Assembly (NCBI GenBank): GCA_900768185.1
Contig: CAAGCB010000002.1
Span: forward strand, 1-64,000
Reading direction: 5' to 3'
DNA from: Alphaproteobacteria bacterium
GTDB taxonomy: Bacteria; Pseudomonadota; Alphaproteobacteria; CAAGCB01; CAG-977
DNA length: 64,000 nucleotides
The notes under the pieces are model-generated. The model saw only the letters and a list, made by a program, of their open reading frames with translations. It searched no databases and was not told the DNA's origin. Positions 51,550-61,123 of this stretch are shown here, piece by piece; position 1 is the stretch's first letter; each line of letters begins with the position of its first letter. A program made the position numbers and the translations under genes.

Positions 51550-52812
51550 TTAGCGTTGGAAATCTTTTTTCAGTTTCAAGGAAACGATGTTTTGTTCCGT
51601 TGCCGTTTGGCGGTGAGCGTTTTTAACCGCTTTCAGCCGTTCGGCGGTTCTTTGCCGGTCGAATTTTTTCACCGCGTTGATAATCGTGGCATTGGTTTGC
51701 GGCAAAACGGGCAGCGTTTCTTTCGGATCAAACACCCGCGGATCGTTTAAATCGTAGACGTATTTGTTTTTGACGGAATTCAACAGCCTGTCGCAATCGG
51801 GGCGTTTCGCCGGATCGATGTGCATATCCGAATAAACCGCCGTTTTGATGCCCAGCGCCGCCGTGTCCGACGTGTAGGAAAAGCTGTCTTTGGTTCCGAC
51901 GACGATATCCGACACGGACAAAATGGCGGGATAGATATTGCCGATTTTTTCCTGCTGAGCGGCGAATTCCTTTTTATATTTACCCGTGTACTGGCGGAAA
52001 TCGGCGGTGTCCGTTTCGGCGATTTTCTTGGCGTTGTAAAAGCTGACGCCGTTGTCGCGCGCCTGTTCGAACAGATAGTCCGTCACGTCCGTCGGCGTGC
52101 GCGGGCTGTTGCCCAAAGCGACGTTAAACCCGTTCTTTTGAAATTCCCGCGCTTTTTTCCAAATGTTTTCGGCGTCTTTCATCGTGAATTGGATTTCGGG
52201 ACCTTCCACGCGCCCGCCCAGCGAGAAAAACACCGTCGGCTTGCCGTTTTTGAACTGCGCCAGTTCTTCCGCGAAAGCGGGACGGTTGCCCTCTTGCCGA
52301 ATCCTGAGTTCGGTCAGGTTGCCCGCAACCCCCAGAGTCGGAACGATTTTCTTTTGCAATTCGGGGTCTTTGTCCAGCCGCTTGGCTTGTTCTTCCGTCA
52401 TCAGGTGATAAGGGACGTTTGCCAAATCAACGTGCCGATAATCGTGAAAAGCCCCTGTCAGAACCAAAGTCGTCACGTTGCCCAGTTTCCGGTCGCCGTA
52501 GTAGTCTTTGACCGTTTTCGCCAGCGTATCGGCGTCGTTCGGCGCGTTTTCCATATCGCCGTGGTTGAACGGCAGGACGAACACGTCCGGCTTCGGCGCG
52601 TCCGCCAGATAGGCGTCCAAAGACGCGTACACGTCCTTTTTAAAGGATTTTTCATCGGGATAACGCGATCTGTCCAGCGGCTGACCGTTCGGCGCCTGCA
52701 ACAGCTTGTTTCGGGTAACGGGAACCTTTTTATCGGCTTCCGCCTCTAAAATCAAACCGCGGGTTTGATTGTCGGAACCCAGACGCCCGCTGAAAAAACC
52801 GCAATATTCCAT
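51550..52812 (-). CDS. ELM1-family (mitochondrial-fission-like) protein
   Basis: A 420-residue protein that I place in the ELM1/DUF1022 family found in alphaproteobacteria and in mitochondria of plants. Supporting blocks are VALGNSPRTP (about 225-234), DIVVGTKDSFSYTSDTAALG (about 300-319) and the AVYSD segment, a glycosyltransferase-like (GT-B) arrangement. The function in bacteria is unclear; some relatives are called GtrOC1-like. It has no neighbours that tell more. Confidence 0.55.
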   Translation of the reverse strand: MEYCGFFSGRLGSDNQTRGLILEAEADKKVPVTRNKLLQAPNGQPLDRSRYPDEKSFKKDVYASLDAYLADAPKPDVFVLPFNHGDMENAPNDADTLAKTVKDYYGDRKLGNVTTLVLTGAFHDYRHVDLANVPYHLMTEEQAKRLDKDPELQKKIVPTLGVAGNLTELRIRQEGNRPAFAEELAQFKNGKPTVFFSLGGRVEGPEIQFTMKDAENIWKKAREFQKNGFNVALGNSPRTPTDVTDYLFEQARDNGVSFYNAKKIAETDTADFRQYTGKYKKEFAAQQEKIGNIYPAILSVSDIVVGTKDSFSYTSDTAALGIKTAVYSDMHIDPAKRPDCDRLLNSVKNKYVYDLNDPRVFDPKETLPVLPQTNATIINAVKKFDRQRTAERLKAVKNAHRQTATEQNIVSLKLKKDFQR

Positions 52813-52966
52813 CGTATTTTACCCCCGATTTTTCTCTAATTGTGTCTAAATATATCAAAGGTTCGTTTCAAATGCAAGGATATGGGCGGGGACGATCCTT
52901 TTTTCTTGTCTTTTGCGTTTCGAATGTGTAGGGATTGGGAAAAATTCAGGAATGTCGAGGTTTCCA

Positions 52967-54694
52967 ATGTTTAAGCTCGCCCGCTTTTTAGCGAATTACA
53001 AAAAAGAATGCGTCGTCGGTCCTTTGTTCAAGTTTCTGGAGGCGTGTTTCGAGCTGTTCGTTCCGCTGGTCATGGCGGGCATCATCGATGTCGGCATTAA
53101 AAACGGCGACACCGCCTATATTTACAAAATGGGCGCGTTGATGGTTGGCTTGGGATTGCTGGGGCTGGTTTGTTCCCTGACCGCGCAGTTTTTCGCCGCC
53201 AAAGCGTCCATGGGATTCGGCACGGCTTTGCGTAGCGCGCTGTTCCGCCACGTCGGCGATTTGTCCTATGCCGAACTGGACGAAATCGGCACGCCGTCCC
53301 TGATCACGCGGCTGACGGGCGATGTCAATCAGGCGCAGTCGGGGGTGAATTTGGGCTTGCGCCTGTTTTTGCGTTCGCCGTTCATCGTCGTCGGCGCGAT
53401 TGTCATGGCGTTCTTGGTCGATGTAAAGCTGGCGGTGATTTTTCTGGTCGCGACGCCGCTGATCGGCGCGGTCATCTGGTTCGTCATGGCAAAGTGCATT
53501 CCCTGTTACAAGCGGATTCAAGCGTGTATGGACAAAGTTTCCCTGCTGGTGCGCGAAAATCTGACGGGCGTGCGCGTCATTCGCGCTTTTTCCAAACAAA
53601 AGGAAGAACACGCGGCGTTTGAACAAACGTGCGAAACGCTGATGAGCGAACAGGTCGCGGCGGGAAAAATCGCGGCTTTGCTGAATCCCGCGACGTACGT
53701 CGTCGTCAATCTGGCGGTCATCGCGATTGTGTGGGGCGGCGGTTTCCAAGTCAACGCGGGCGATTTGACGCAGGGCGAAGTAATCGCCTTGGTCAACTAT
53801 ATGTCGCAAATCCTGCTGGCGTTGGTCGCTTTGGCGAATTTAATCGTCGTCTTTACGAAAGCGTCCGCGTCCGCCGCGCGCATCAACGACGTGTTCGCGA
53901 TTTTCCCGACGGTCGTGGAAAACGGCAAAGCGGCAAATTCTTTGCCCGACGCGCCCCGCGTGCGGTTTGAAAACGTGTCGTTCGCCTATAAAAACGCCGA
54001 AGCGGAAGCGTTGACCGGCATCGACTTCGCCGTGCCGAAAGGCGCGACCGTCGGCGTTATCGGCGGCACGGGATCGGGCAAGACGACTTTAATCAACCTG
54101 CTTTCCCGCTTTTACGACGCGACGAAAGGGCGGGTTTTAATCAACGGCGTTGACGTTCGGGATTATCCTTTTGCGGATTTGCGCCGAAAAATCGGCGTCG
54201 TGCCGCAAAAAGCCGTACTGTTCAAAGGAACGATCCGCGACAATATGCGCTGGGCGAAAGCCGACGCGGCGGACGCGGAAATTTGGCGGGCGTTGACAAT
54301 CGCGCAGGGCGACGAATTCGTTTCGACAAAACCCGAAAAACTTGACGCGCCGATAGCGCAAGGCGGACGCAACCTGTCGGGCGGGCAAAGGCAACGGCTG
54401 ACCATCGCGCGGGCTTTGGTCGGAGAGCCGGAAATCCTGATTTTGGACGACAGCGCGTCGGCGTTGGACTTCGCGACCGACGCGAAACTGCGTAAAGCGA
54501 TTAAAAACGACCTTGCGGGGACGACGGTTTTTCTGGTTTCTCAACGCATTTCGACGGTGCGCGGCGCGGATTTCATCGTTGTTTTGGACGACGGCAAAGC
54601 GGTCGGCGTCGGCAGGCATGACGATTTGTTTGAAAACTGCCCCGTCTATCGTGAAATCTGCCTGTCGCAGTTGGAAAAAGAGGAGGCGGCGTAA
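52967..54694 (+). CDS. ABC exporter half-transporter 1 (degenerate ATP site)
   Basis: A 575-residue type-IV ABC exporter half with six membrane helices (about residues 15-310) and a nucleotide-binding domain: Walker A GGTGSGKTT (about 367), signature LSGGQRQR (about 471), Walker B ILILDDSASALD (about 491). The catalytic Glu after Walker B is Asp and the switch His is Gln (LVSQRISTV), so one of the two ATP sites of the heterodimer is degenerate, as in TM287/288-type exporters. The partner is the next gene (1-base overlap). Substrate unknown. The ATG at 52967 follows a GAGG site. Confidence 0.9.
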   Translation: MFKLARFLANYKKECVVGPLFKFLEACFELFVPLVMAGIIDVGIKNGDTAYIYKMGALMVGLGLLGLVCSLTAQFFAAKASMGFGTALRSALFRHVGDLSYAELDEIGTPSLITRLTGDVNQAQSGVNLGLRLFLRSPFIVVGAIVMAFLVDVKLAVIFLVATPLIGAVIWFVMAKCIPCYKRIQACMDKVSLLVRENLTGVRVIRAFSKQKEEHAAFEQTCETLMSEQVAAGKIAALLNPATYVVVNLAVIAIVWGGGFQVNAGDLTQGEVIALVNYMSQILLALVALANLIVVFTKASASAARINDVFAIFPTVVENGKAANSLPDAPRVRFENVSFAYKNAEAEALTGIDFAVPKGATVGVIGGTGSGKTTLINLLSRFYDATKGRVLINGVDVRDYPFADLRRKIGVVPQKAVLFKGTIRDNMRWAKADAADAEIWRALTIAQGDEFVSTKPEKLDAPIAQGGRNLSGGQRQRLTIARALVGEPEILILDDSASALDFATDAKLRKAIKNDLAGTTVFLVSQRISTVRGADFIVVLDDGKAVGVGRHDDLFENCPVYREICLSQLEKEEAA

Positions 54695-56427
54695 TGCAAA
54701 AAAATTTGTTGAAGCGTTTGCTGTCCTTTACGCGTCCTTACCTGTCCCATCTGGCTTTGGCGTTGTTTTTCGCGGTCGTCGGCGTGTCGATGACTTTGTA
54801 CGCCCCCGTGCTGACGGGACGCGCGATCGACTTGGTCGCCGGCAAAGGCGCGGTCGATTTTCAAGCGTTGAAAAAAATCTTGGAAGCTTTGGCGGGCGTT
54901 GTCGCAACCGCCGCCCTGTCCCAATGGCTGATGGGGCTTTGCACGAACAAAATCACTTATCTGACCGTGCGCGACATTCGCGTCAAGGCGTTCGACCGAC
55001 TGCAAAAAGTCCCCTTGCGTTTTATCGACACGATGCCGCACGGCGATATTCTCAGCCGCGTGGCGGTGGACGCGGAACAGGTCGCTGACGGGCTGCTGAT
55101 GGGCTTTACGCAGCTGTTCACGGGCATTGTCACGATTTTCGGCACAATCGGATTTATGGCGGTCATCAACGTCAAAATCACGCTGCTGGTCGTGTTCGTC
55201 ACGCCGTTGTCGCTGTTCGTCGCGAACTTCATCGCCAAGCGCACTTTCAAATTCTTCAAAGTACAGTCGGAAACGCGCGGCGAAATGACGGCGCTGATCA
55301 ACGAAACGGTCGGCAATTTAAAGCTGGTCAAGGCGTTCGGCTATGAAGAAAAATCCCGCGAAAAATTCGAAAAAATCAACGCCCGACTGCAAAATTGCGG
55401 GGTCAAGGCGTTGTTTTTTTCCTCTATCACCAACCCTTGCACCCGCTTTGTCAACGGCGTGGTTTATACGCTGGTCGGCATCGTCGGGGCGTTGAGCGCG
55501 GTCGCCGGCGTTTTAAGCGTCGGTCAGCTGTCGTGCTTTTTAAGCTATGCGAACCAGTACACAAAACCGTTCAACGAAATATCGGGCGTGATCGCCGAAC
55601 TGCAAAGCGCACTGGCGTCCGCGAAACGGCTGTTTGAAATCATCGACGCGACGCCCGAAACGCCCGATGCCGAAGACGCGAAAATTTTACGCCGCGCGGA
55701 CGGAACGGTCGATTTGGAACACGTTTATTTTTCCTACGTTCCCGAAATCAAGCTGATAGAAGACTTGTCCCTGAACGTCAAGGCGGGGCAAAAAATCGCC
55801 ATTGTGGGCAAAACGGGATGCGGCAAAACGACTTTAATCAACCTGCTGATGCGGTTTTACGATGTCAACGCGGGCAGTATTTCCGTTTCCAAAACCAACG
55901 TTGAAGAAATGACGCGCGACAGCCTGCGCGCCCAATTCGGCATGGTGTTGCAGGAAACGTGGCTGAAATCGGGGACGGTGCGGGAAAACATCGCGTACGG
56001 CAAGCCCGACGCGTCCGATTACGAAATCGTTTCCGCCGCGGTCGCCGCGCACGCCGACGGATTCATCAAACGCCTGCCCGACGGGTACGACACCGTCATC
56101 GGCGAAGACGGCGGCAGTTTGTCGCAAGGACAGAAACAGCTGTTGTGCATCGCCCGCGCGATGCTGTCCCTGCCGTCCATGCTGATTTTGGACGAAGCGA
56201 CCAGCTCGATCGACACGCGCACGGAAATTTACGTTCAGAAAGCCTTTGACGAAATGATGAAAGGGCGGACAAGCTTTGTCGTCGCGCACAGGCTTTCGAC
56301 GATTCGCCGCGCAGATTTGATTCTGGTCATGGATTCGGGGCGTATCGTCGAACGCGGCACGCATGCGGAATTGCTGGAAAAAGGCGGATTCTACGCGAAT
56401 TTGCACAACAGCCAGTTCAATGTTTGA
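54694..56427 (+). CDS. ABC exporter half-transporter 2 (catalytic)
   Basis: A 577-residue partner of the preceding gene with six membrane helices and a nucleotide-binding domain with Walker A VGKTGCGKTT (about 370), Walker B MLILDEATSSID (Glu present) and H-loop VVAHRLSTI. Its signature is degenerate (LSQGQKQ). The combination with the partner signature gives one complete and one degenerate site, so a heterodimeric exporter is the clear reading. Confidence 0.92.
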   Translation: MQKNLLKRLLSFTRPYLSHLALALFFAVVGVSMTLYAPVLTGRAIDLVAGKGAVDFQALKKILEALAGVVATAALSQWLMGLCTNKITYLTVRDIRVKAFDRLQKVPLRFIDTMPHGDILSRVAVDAEQVADGLLMGFTQLFTGIVTIFGTIGFMAVINVKITLLVVFVTPLSLFVANFIAKRTFKFFKVQSETRGEMTALINETVGNLKLVKAFGYEEKSREKFEKINARLQNCGVKALFFSSITNPCTRFVNGVVYTLVGIVGALSAVAGVLSVGQLSCFLSYANQYTKPFNEISGVIAELQSALASAKRLFEIIDATPETPDAEDAKILRRADGTVDLEHVYFSYVPEIKLIEDLSLNVKAGQKIAIVGKTGCGKTTLINLLMRFYDVNAGSISVSKTNVEEMTRDSLRAQFGMVLQETWLKSGTVRENIAYGKPDASDYEIVSAAVAAHADGFIKRLPDGYDTVIGEDGGSLSQGQKQLLCIARAMLSLPSMLILDEATSSIDTRTEIYVQKAFDEMMKGRTSFVVAHRLSTIRRADLILVMDSGRIVERGTHAELLEKGGFYANLHNSQFNV

Positions 56428-56521
56428 AAAAATCGGCTAAAACCGGATTTTTCCTTGAAACAAAAGGGAAAAAGGCATACTTTTCGCCCCGAAAGTCATC
56501 ATTGCCATCGGACAAAATGCC

Positions 56522-58261
56522 ATGCAGTTCATTTCCCGCGAAAAATGGTACCGGTTCAGCCGGAACCTGCCGCTTTATTTTCAGGGCTTCGTGCCAAAAT
56601 TCTTCCGCGTGTTCAAGGAAAACTACACGTTTTCCGAATTGCGCCGCGACATTACCGCGGGGGTGACGGTCGCGATCGTCGCTTTGCCGCTGTCCATGGC
56701 GTTGGCGATCGCGTCGGGGACGACTCCGGATCGCGGGCTGTTCACCGCGATCGTCGCGGGCTTTCTGATTTCCCTGCTGGGCGGCAGCCGTTTCCAGATC
56801 GGCGGTCCGACGGGCGCGTTCGTCGTCGTCATTTACAACATCATCGCGACTTACGGCTACAACGGGTTGGCGCTGGCGACGATCATGGCGGGGCTGATGC
56901 TGATTCTGGCGGGATTTTTCCGTTTGGGCGCGCTGATCAAATATATTCCCTATCCCGTCGTGACGGGGTTCACCGCAGGCATCGCCGTCATCATCTTTTC
57001 CAGTCAGATCAAAGATTTGTTCGGGTTGCAGATCGACAGCGTCCCCGCTGAAATCATTGAAAAGTGGCAGGCGTTTTTCGCTTATAAGCACACGTTCGAC
57101 CCTGCTTCGACCGCTATCGCCCTGTCCACGCTGGCGGTGATGCTTTTATTGCGTAAATTCGCCCCGCGTCTGCCGAATTTCCTGATCGGCGTCATCGTCG
57201 GCGCGGTCGCCGTGTACGCTTTGCATTTGCCGGTGGACACGATCGGGTCGAAATTCGGCGGCATTCCCGACAGTCTGCCCACGCCGTCGTTTCCGACGTT
57301 TTCGTGGGAAGAGCTGGCTTTGCTGTTCCCCAGCGCGTTCACGATCGCTTTTCTGGCGGGGATTGAATCGCTGCTGTCCGCCGTCGTCGCCGACGGTATG
57401 ACGGGCGACCGCCATTTGTCGAACTGCGAACTGGTCGCCGAGGGAACGGCAAACGTCGCGTCGGTTCTGTTCGGCGGCATTCCCGCGACGGGCGCGATCG
57501 CCAGAACGGCGACAAACATTCGCGCGGGGGCTTACTCTCCCGTTTCCGGTATGATTCACGCCGTCGTTTTATTGCTGTTCATGGTGTTCCTCGCCCCGCT
57601 GGCGTCGTTCGTGCCGTTGGCGGGATTGGCGGCGGTGCTGGTGATCGTCGCGTGGAACATGAGCGGGCTCGACAAAATCCGTCTGCTGATGTCGGCGCAG
57701 ATGGGCGACCGGCTGACGATGATCGTGACGTTTTTGCTGACCGTGTTCGTCGATTTGAATACCGCGATCGAAGTCGGCGTCGTTATGGCGAGCCTGATCT
57801 TCATGCACCGGATGTCCGTCAATTTCGCGGTTGAAAGCGATTTGCAGCTGACCGACGAACACAAGCACGAAATGCTGTCTTCGACCGATTTTGTCGGCAA
57901 CCTGCCCGACGGCGTCGTCGCTTTCCGCATCAGCGGCCCGCTGTTTTTCGGCGCGGCGTCGCGGCTGACGGAATTTTTCGACACGCTGCCCAATCCGCCG
58001 AAGATCATCATTTTGCGTATGGGGTCCGTGCCGATGATGGACGCGACCGCGGTCAACATTCTGGTCGATTTCATCAAGCAGTGTCGCGAACGCAAAACGA
58101 AAATCATCGTCAGCAACGCCAAAGACCAGCCGCGCAAAGTCCTGAAAATGGAAATCATCAAGCGGCGGCTGAACACGACGGTCGCTTGGGCGGCGCGGTT
58201 CCGGCAGGCGTTGTCCCTGTCCGAACGTCTGGTCGAGGACGGAAAAATCCAAAAGGCGTAA
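56522..58261 (+). CDS. SulP-family anion transporter with STAS domain
   Basis: A 579-residue membrane protein. The transport domain has 10-12 hydrophobic segments with the SulP marks GVTVAIVALPLSMALAIASG and GPTGAFVVVIYN, and the C-terminal part (about 465-565) is a STAS domain (GVVAFRISGPLFFGAA, then MGSVPMMDATAVNIL). Family members carry sulfate, bicarbonate or dicarboxylates; the substrate here cannot be told. A terminator follows. Confidence 0.92.
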   Translation: MQFISREKWYRFSRNLPLYFQGFVPKFFRVFKENYTFSELRRDITAGVTVAIVALPLSMALAIASGTTPDRGLFTAIVAGFLISLLGGSRFQIGGPTGAFVVVIYNIIATYGYNGLALATIMAGLMLILAGFFRLGALIKYIPYPVVTGFTAGIAVIIFSSQIKDLFGLQIDSVPAEIIEKWQAFFAYKHTFDPASTAIALSTLAVMLLLRKFAPRLPNFLIGVIVGAVAVYALHLPVDTIGSKFGGIPDSLPTPSFPTFSWEELALLFPSAFTIAFLAGIESLLSAVVADGMTGDRHLSNCELVAEGTANVASVLFGGIPATGAIARTATNIRAGAYSPVSGMIHAVVLLLFMVFLAPLASFVPLAGLAAVLVIVAWNMSGLDKIRLLMSAQMGDRLTMIVTFLLTVFVDLNTAIEVGVVMASLIFMHRMSVNFAVESDLQLTDEHKHEMLSSTDFVGNLPDGVVAFRISGPLFFGAASRLTEFFDTLPNPPKIIILRMGSVPMMDATAVNILVDFIKQCRERKTKIIVSNAKDQPRKVLKMEIIKRRLNTTVAWAARFRQALSLSERLVEDGKIQKA

Positions 58262-58273
58262 ACCGCACGAAAC

Positions 58274-58304
58274 CCCGCCGAAACGAACGTTCGGCGGGAT
58301 TTTG
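58274..58304 (+). terminator. Terminator after the SulP gene
   Basis: A 9-bp stem CCCGCCGAA/TTCGGCGGG with a 7-base loop, followed by ATTTTGTTT. Confidence 0.8.
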
Positions 58305-58312
58305 TTTAAGGG

Positions 58313-58340
58313 TTGCTCTTTCACGGCGACGTTTTATAAT
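58313..58340 (+). promoter_or_regulatory. Sigma-70-like promoter of the PEGA operon
   Basis: A perfect TATAAT at 58335-58340 and TTGCTC at 58313-58318 with a 16-base spacer, placed 24 bases before the TTG start. The -35 box is weak. Confidence 0.55.
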
Positions 58341-58363
58341 GAACCCGCGAAAGGAGAGGGATT

Positions 58364-60388
58364 TTGTTCGGACGCTTGGTCGTTTTTTTACTGGCTTTAT
58401 CCGCATGTTCGGCGCGTGTCTATTCCGACACCGCGCCGTCGTGGGTCAATTCCCTGCGCGGCGGCAACAGCACTTTGCGCCTGACCAACGGGGACAAGGT
58501 TTTGTTCCGGTCGAATTACAAAGGTGCCAAAAACGCCGACCGTGAAGCGGTTTGCGATGCCGCCGTTAAAAAGAACGAAGAATTTATCCGCAAATCCTAT
58601 CCCCGATCCGCCGTCATTCCGATGACCGTCGAGTTGCGCTATTTCGATACGGTTGTCAAGGATTGTTCAACGACGATCAGCGTGCCGCGTTCATTCACGG
58701 ACGGGGCTGCCGACACCGCCAAAAGGACGGTCGGCGCGCGCGGCGCGGACACGGGTGTTTTGAATTTGACGACGGCGCCGGACGCGTCGGCGGACGTTTT
58801 TATTGACGACGTTCTGTTTTCCCAATCCGATTCCAACATCAAAATCGCGGTCAAGGCGGGACGCCACGTTTTGCGTGTCGAACACCCGAATTATCAGGCT
58901 TTTGAAAAAAACATCAACGTACCGGTGCGGGGGGAGCTGCCGCTTTCCGTTCTGTTGACGCCCGCGTCGGTCAACATCTCGATTGATACGCGGGACGGCG
59001 CGGCGGCGCGGGTGTATCTGAACGGCGAAGCGCGCGGAAAAACGCCGGCGGCTTTTCCCGTCAAAATTGATCGGGACAACACGGTTACGCTTAAGCATTC
59101 GGAGTTTCTGGAATATTCCGTCGTGTTGAAAGCGCGCGATATGCGCCGCGGGGACGACGTGACCCTTGATGCCGTAATGACGGAAAAGCCGGCGTATTTG
59201 TCCTTTACATCCGATCCGGCGGGGGCGGAAGTGCTGATCGACGGCGTGAAAAAAGGGGTGACGCCGCTGGAAAAAATCAAAGTGTCGCGCGGAACGCACG
59301 GCTTTGAGGTTTTTAAAAACGGATACGCGGTTCAAAACGGGGAAATCAAAGCCGTCGGCGGACAAAGCGTTTCCAAACACGCGCGGCTGAAAAAATCGGC
59401 GGACGCGGCGTTCATTTTGTTGGAAACGGCGGGGGAAAAGGAAAAGACGGTCGCGCCCGTTTCGCGTCCCGCCGCCGAAATCGTGAAACGCGACAAATAC
59501 CACACGTTCGATTTTGAACCGTTGCCGGCGGAAAGTCCCGTCGTTCCCCGCGCCGCAACGCGCGAAGGAATTTTGGGGGCTCTGATGAAATGGGACTATC
59601 CCGACGCTTTTCTGCGCGCCGCCGTGTCCTATAACGAAAAAGGGGAGTTTTTCGTCCGTGCGTTTTTTGACGAACAGGTGTATAAAACGGCTTTTTTTGA
59701 CAGGATCAACGGCATTTTAAAACAGATTCCGAAAGATTCCGCCGTCTGCAAAGCGGAAAAAAAACGCGTGTGGACGGGAAAATACGATTCAAACAAGTAC
59801 AAGATTTACAAGGATATCGTTCAGGATAACTGCCGGCACGCCGTGTTTGTCGCAAAGTCCGTCAAAAAAGCGGATGATGTGAAAAAATACGCCGTTTCCT
59901 ATTTGAAAAAGGGGGGCGATGCGTCCGCGTTCGCCAAACGCAATTTGGTTCTGACGGTTGATTATGATGACGGGGAACGCCGGATCTTGAACGTTCCCGT
60001 CAAGATTGAAAAATTCAAAACGGGCGAAGACGGTGTGGTTTTCGCGCCCGTTTTGCGCCGCAACGGCAATCCGGTCTGCCGGACGGACGCGGGGACGCGG
60101 CGCCGGTTCCAAGCGGAAATGGATCGGAAAATCGCCGCCGCGGCGAAAGAGGCGGTCGCCGTCAAATCGGAAATCGACGACCGGTGGTTCCCGTCGCGGG
60201 AATTGAAAGATCGCTACGTTTCATTGAAAAACGAGGTTGCGATATTGAAAAAACAACGCGACGGCAATCTGGAATGCAAGGTCGGCTTTTTGTTGCAAAA
60301 GGACAATTTTCTGCTGGTTCGCCGGCGCCTGCGTTCAAAGGGCGTGAAAAAAGTGACGCTGTCGATTGAAAAGGGGAAGGGGAAATGA
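58364..60388 (+). CDS. PEGA-domain lipoprotein
   Basis: A 674-residue protein with lipoprotein signal (VVFLLALSAC lipobox), and at least three PEGA-type beta units: ASADVFIDDVLF, AARVYLNGEARGKTPAAF and AGAEVLIDGVKKGVTPLEK. The C-terminal 250 residues are not recognised; they are Lys-rich with few Cys pairs. PEGA proteins are surface or periplasmic. The start is a TTG at 58364, supported by an AGGAGAGGG site and the lipobox spacing. It overlaps the next gene by 4 bases. Confidence 0.75.
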   Translation: MFGRLVVFLLALSACSARVYSDTAPSWVNSLRGGNSTLRLTNGDKVLFRSNYKGAKNADREAVCDAAVKKNEEFIRKSYPRSAVIPMTVELRYFDTVVKDCSTTISVPRSFTDGAADTAKRTVGARGADTGVLNLTTAPDASADVFIDDVLFSQSDSNIKIAVKAGRHVLRVEHPNYQAFEKNINVPVRGELPLSVLLTPASVNISIDTRDGAAARVYLNGEARGKTPAAFPVKIDRDNTVTLKHSEFLEYSVVLKARDMRRGDDVTLDAVMTEKPAYLSFTSDPAGAEVLIDGVKKGVTPLEKIKVSRGTHGFEVFKNGYAVQNGEIKAVGGQSVSKHARLKKSADAAFILLETAGEKEKTVAPVSRPAAEIVKRDKYHTFDFEPLPAESPVVPRAATREGILGALMKWDYPDAFLRAAVSYNEKGEFFVRAFFDEQVYKTAFFDRINGILKQIPKDSAVCKAEKKRVWTGKYDSNKYKIYKDIVQDNCRHAVFVAKSVKKADDVKKYAVSYLKKGGDASAFAKRNLVLTVDYDDGERRILNVPVKIEKFKTGEDGVVFAPVLRRNGNPVCRTDAGTRRRFQAEMDRKIAAAAKEAVAVKSEIDDRWFPSRELKDRYVSLKNEVAILKKQRDGNLECKVGFLLQKDNFLLVRRRLRSKGVKKVTLSIEKGKGK

Positions 60389-61062
60389 AAAATCTGCTGA
60401 CGGCGGCGGTCGTTTTAATGTTGGCTGCCTGTTTTGCCGCCCCCGAAGGCCGTCATCGACTGTTCATTGATTCAAACGTGACCGCCGACGTATATACGGG
60501 CGATGTCAAGGTCGGGACGACGCCTTATTGGGGCGAGCTGTCCGGAAACGACGTCCAGCATTTGACCGTGCGGCGGCGGGGGTACAAAACCGCGGCGGTC
60601 AAGGCGGATTACAAAATGAAGGACGGCGTGATGATGGGCGGGGTGTTCGCCGTTTCGTCGTCGCTGGTTTCGCAATGTGATAAAAAGGCGGGATCCATTT
60701 TCAACGATAAGGAACAGACGGAAAGCGTCTGCAATTTGTCGGCGGTGTACACGGCGGGGACGGCGGCTTACGGCATCGGCGTGACCGCGCTATTGACGGA
60801 TTCGTTTGCCGCGCCGTCCTATGTGATGGAATACAGCGACAACGAATATTACGTCGAAATGATTCCCGACGGCAAAGTCGCTTATTCCGAAAACGATTTG
60901 CGAAATTACCGCATCAAATCGTTCGTTTTGAAAAATTATGCCGCGATTCAATCCGGAAGCGGCGAACACGCGGCGGCTTTGGCCGTTTTGCTGAACCGTC
61001 CCGCCCCCGCGGCGTCGGGGTATGTCCGCCCATCCGAATATTTGCGCTCAATCGGATTATAG
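60385..61062 (+). CDS. Small PEGA-like lipoprotein
   Basis: A 225-residue lipoprotein (signal and lipobox LAAC at about residues 13-16). The N-terminal part resembles a PEGA unit (ADVYTGDVKVGTTPYWGEL), followed by a hydrophobic Gly/Ala-rich segment (about 80-140) with two Cys. It is coupled by ATGA overlap to the PEGA lipoprotein gene, so the two are probably partners in the envelope. Function unknown. Confidence 0.7.
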   Translation: MKNLLTAAVVLMLAACFAAPEGRHRLFIDSNVTADVYTGDVKVGTTPYWGELSGNDVQHLTVRRRGYKTAAVKADYKMKDGVMMGGVFAVSSSLVSQCDKKAGSIFNDKEQTESVCNLSAVYTAGTAAYGIGVTALLTDSFAAPSYVMEYSDNEYYVEMIPDGKVAYSENDLRNYRIKSFVLKNYAAIQSGSGEHAAALAVLLNRPAPAASGYVRPSEYLRSIGL

Positions 61063-61123
61063 CAGATGTTTATTTTGTGTTTTATGTCGTACAAGGACGC
61101 GGGCGGAAAGGATTAAAATCGCG

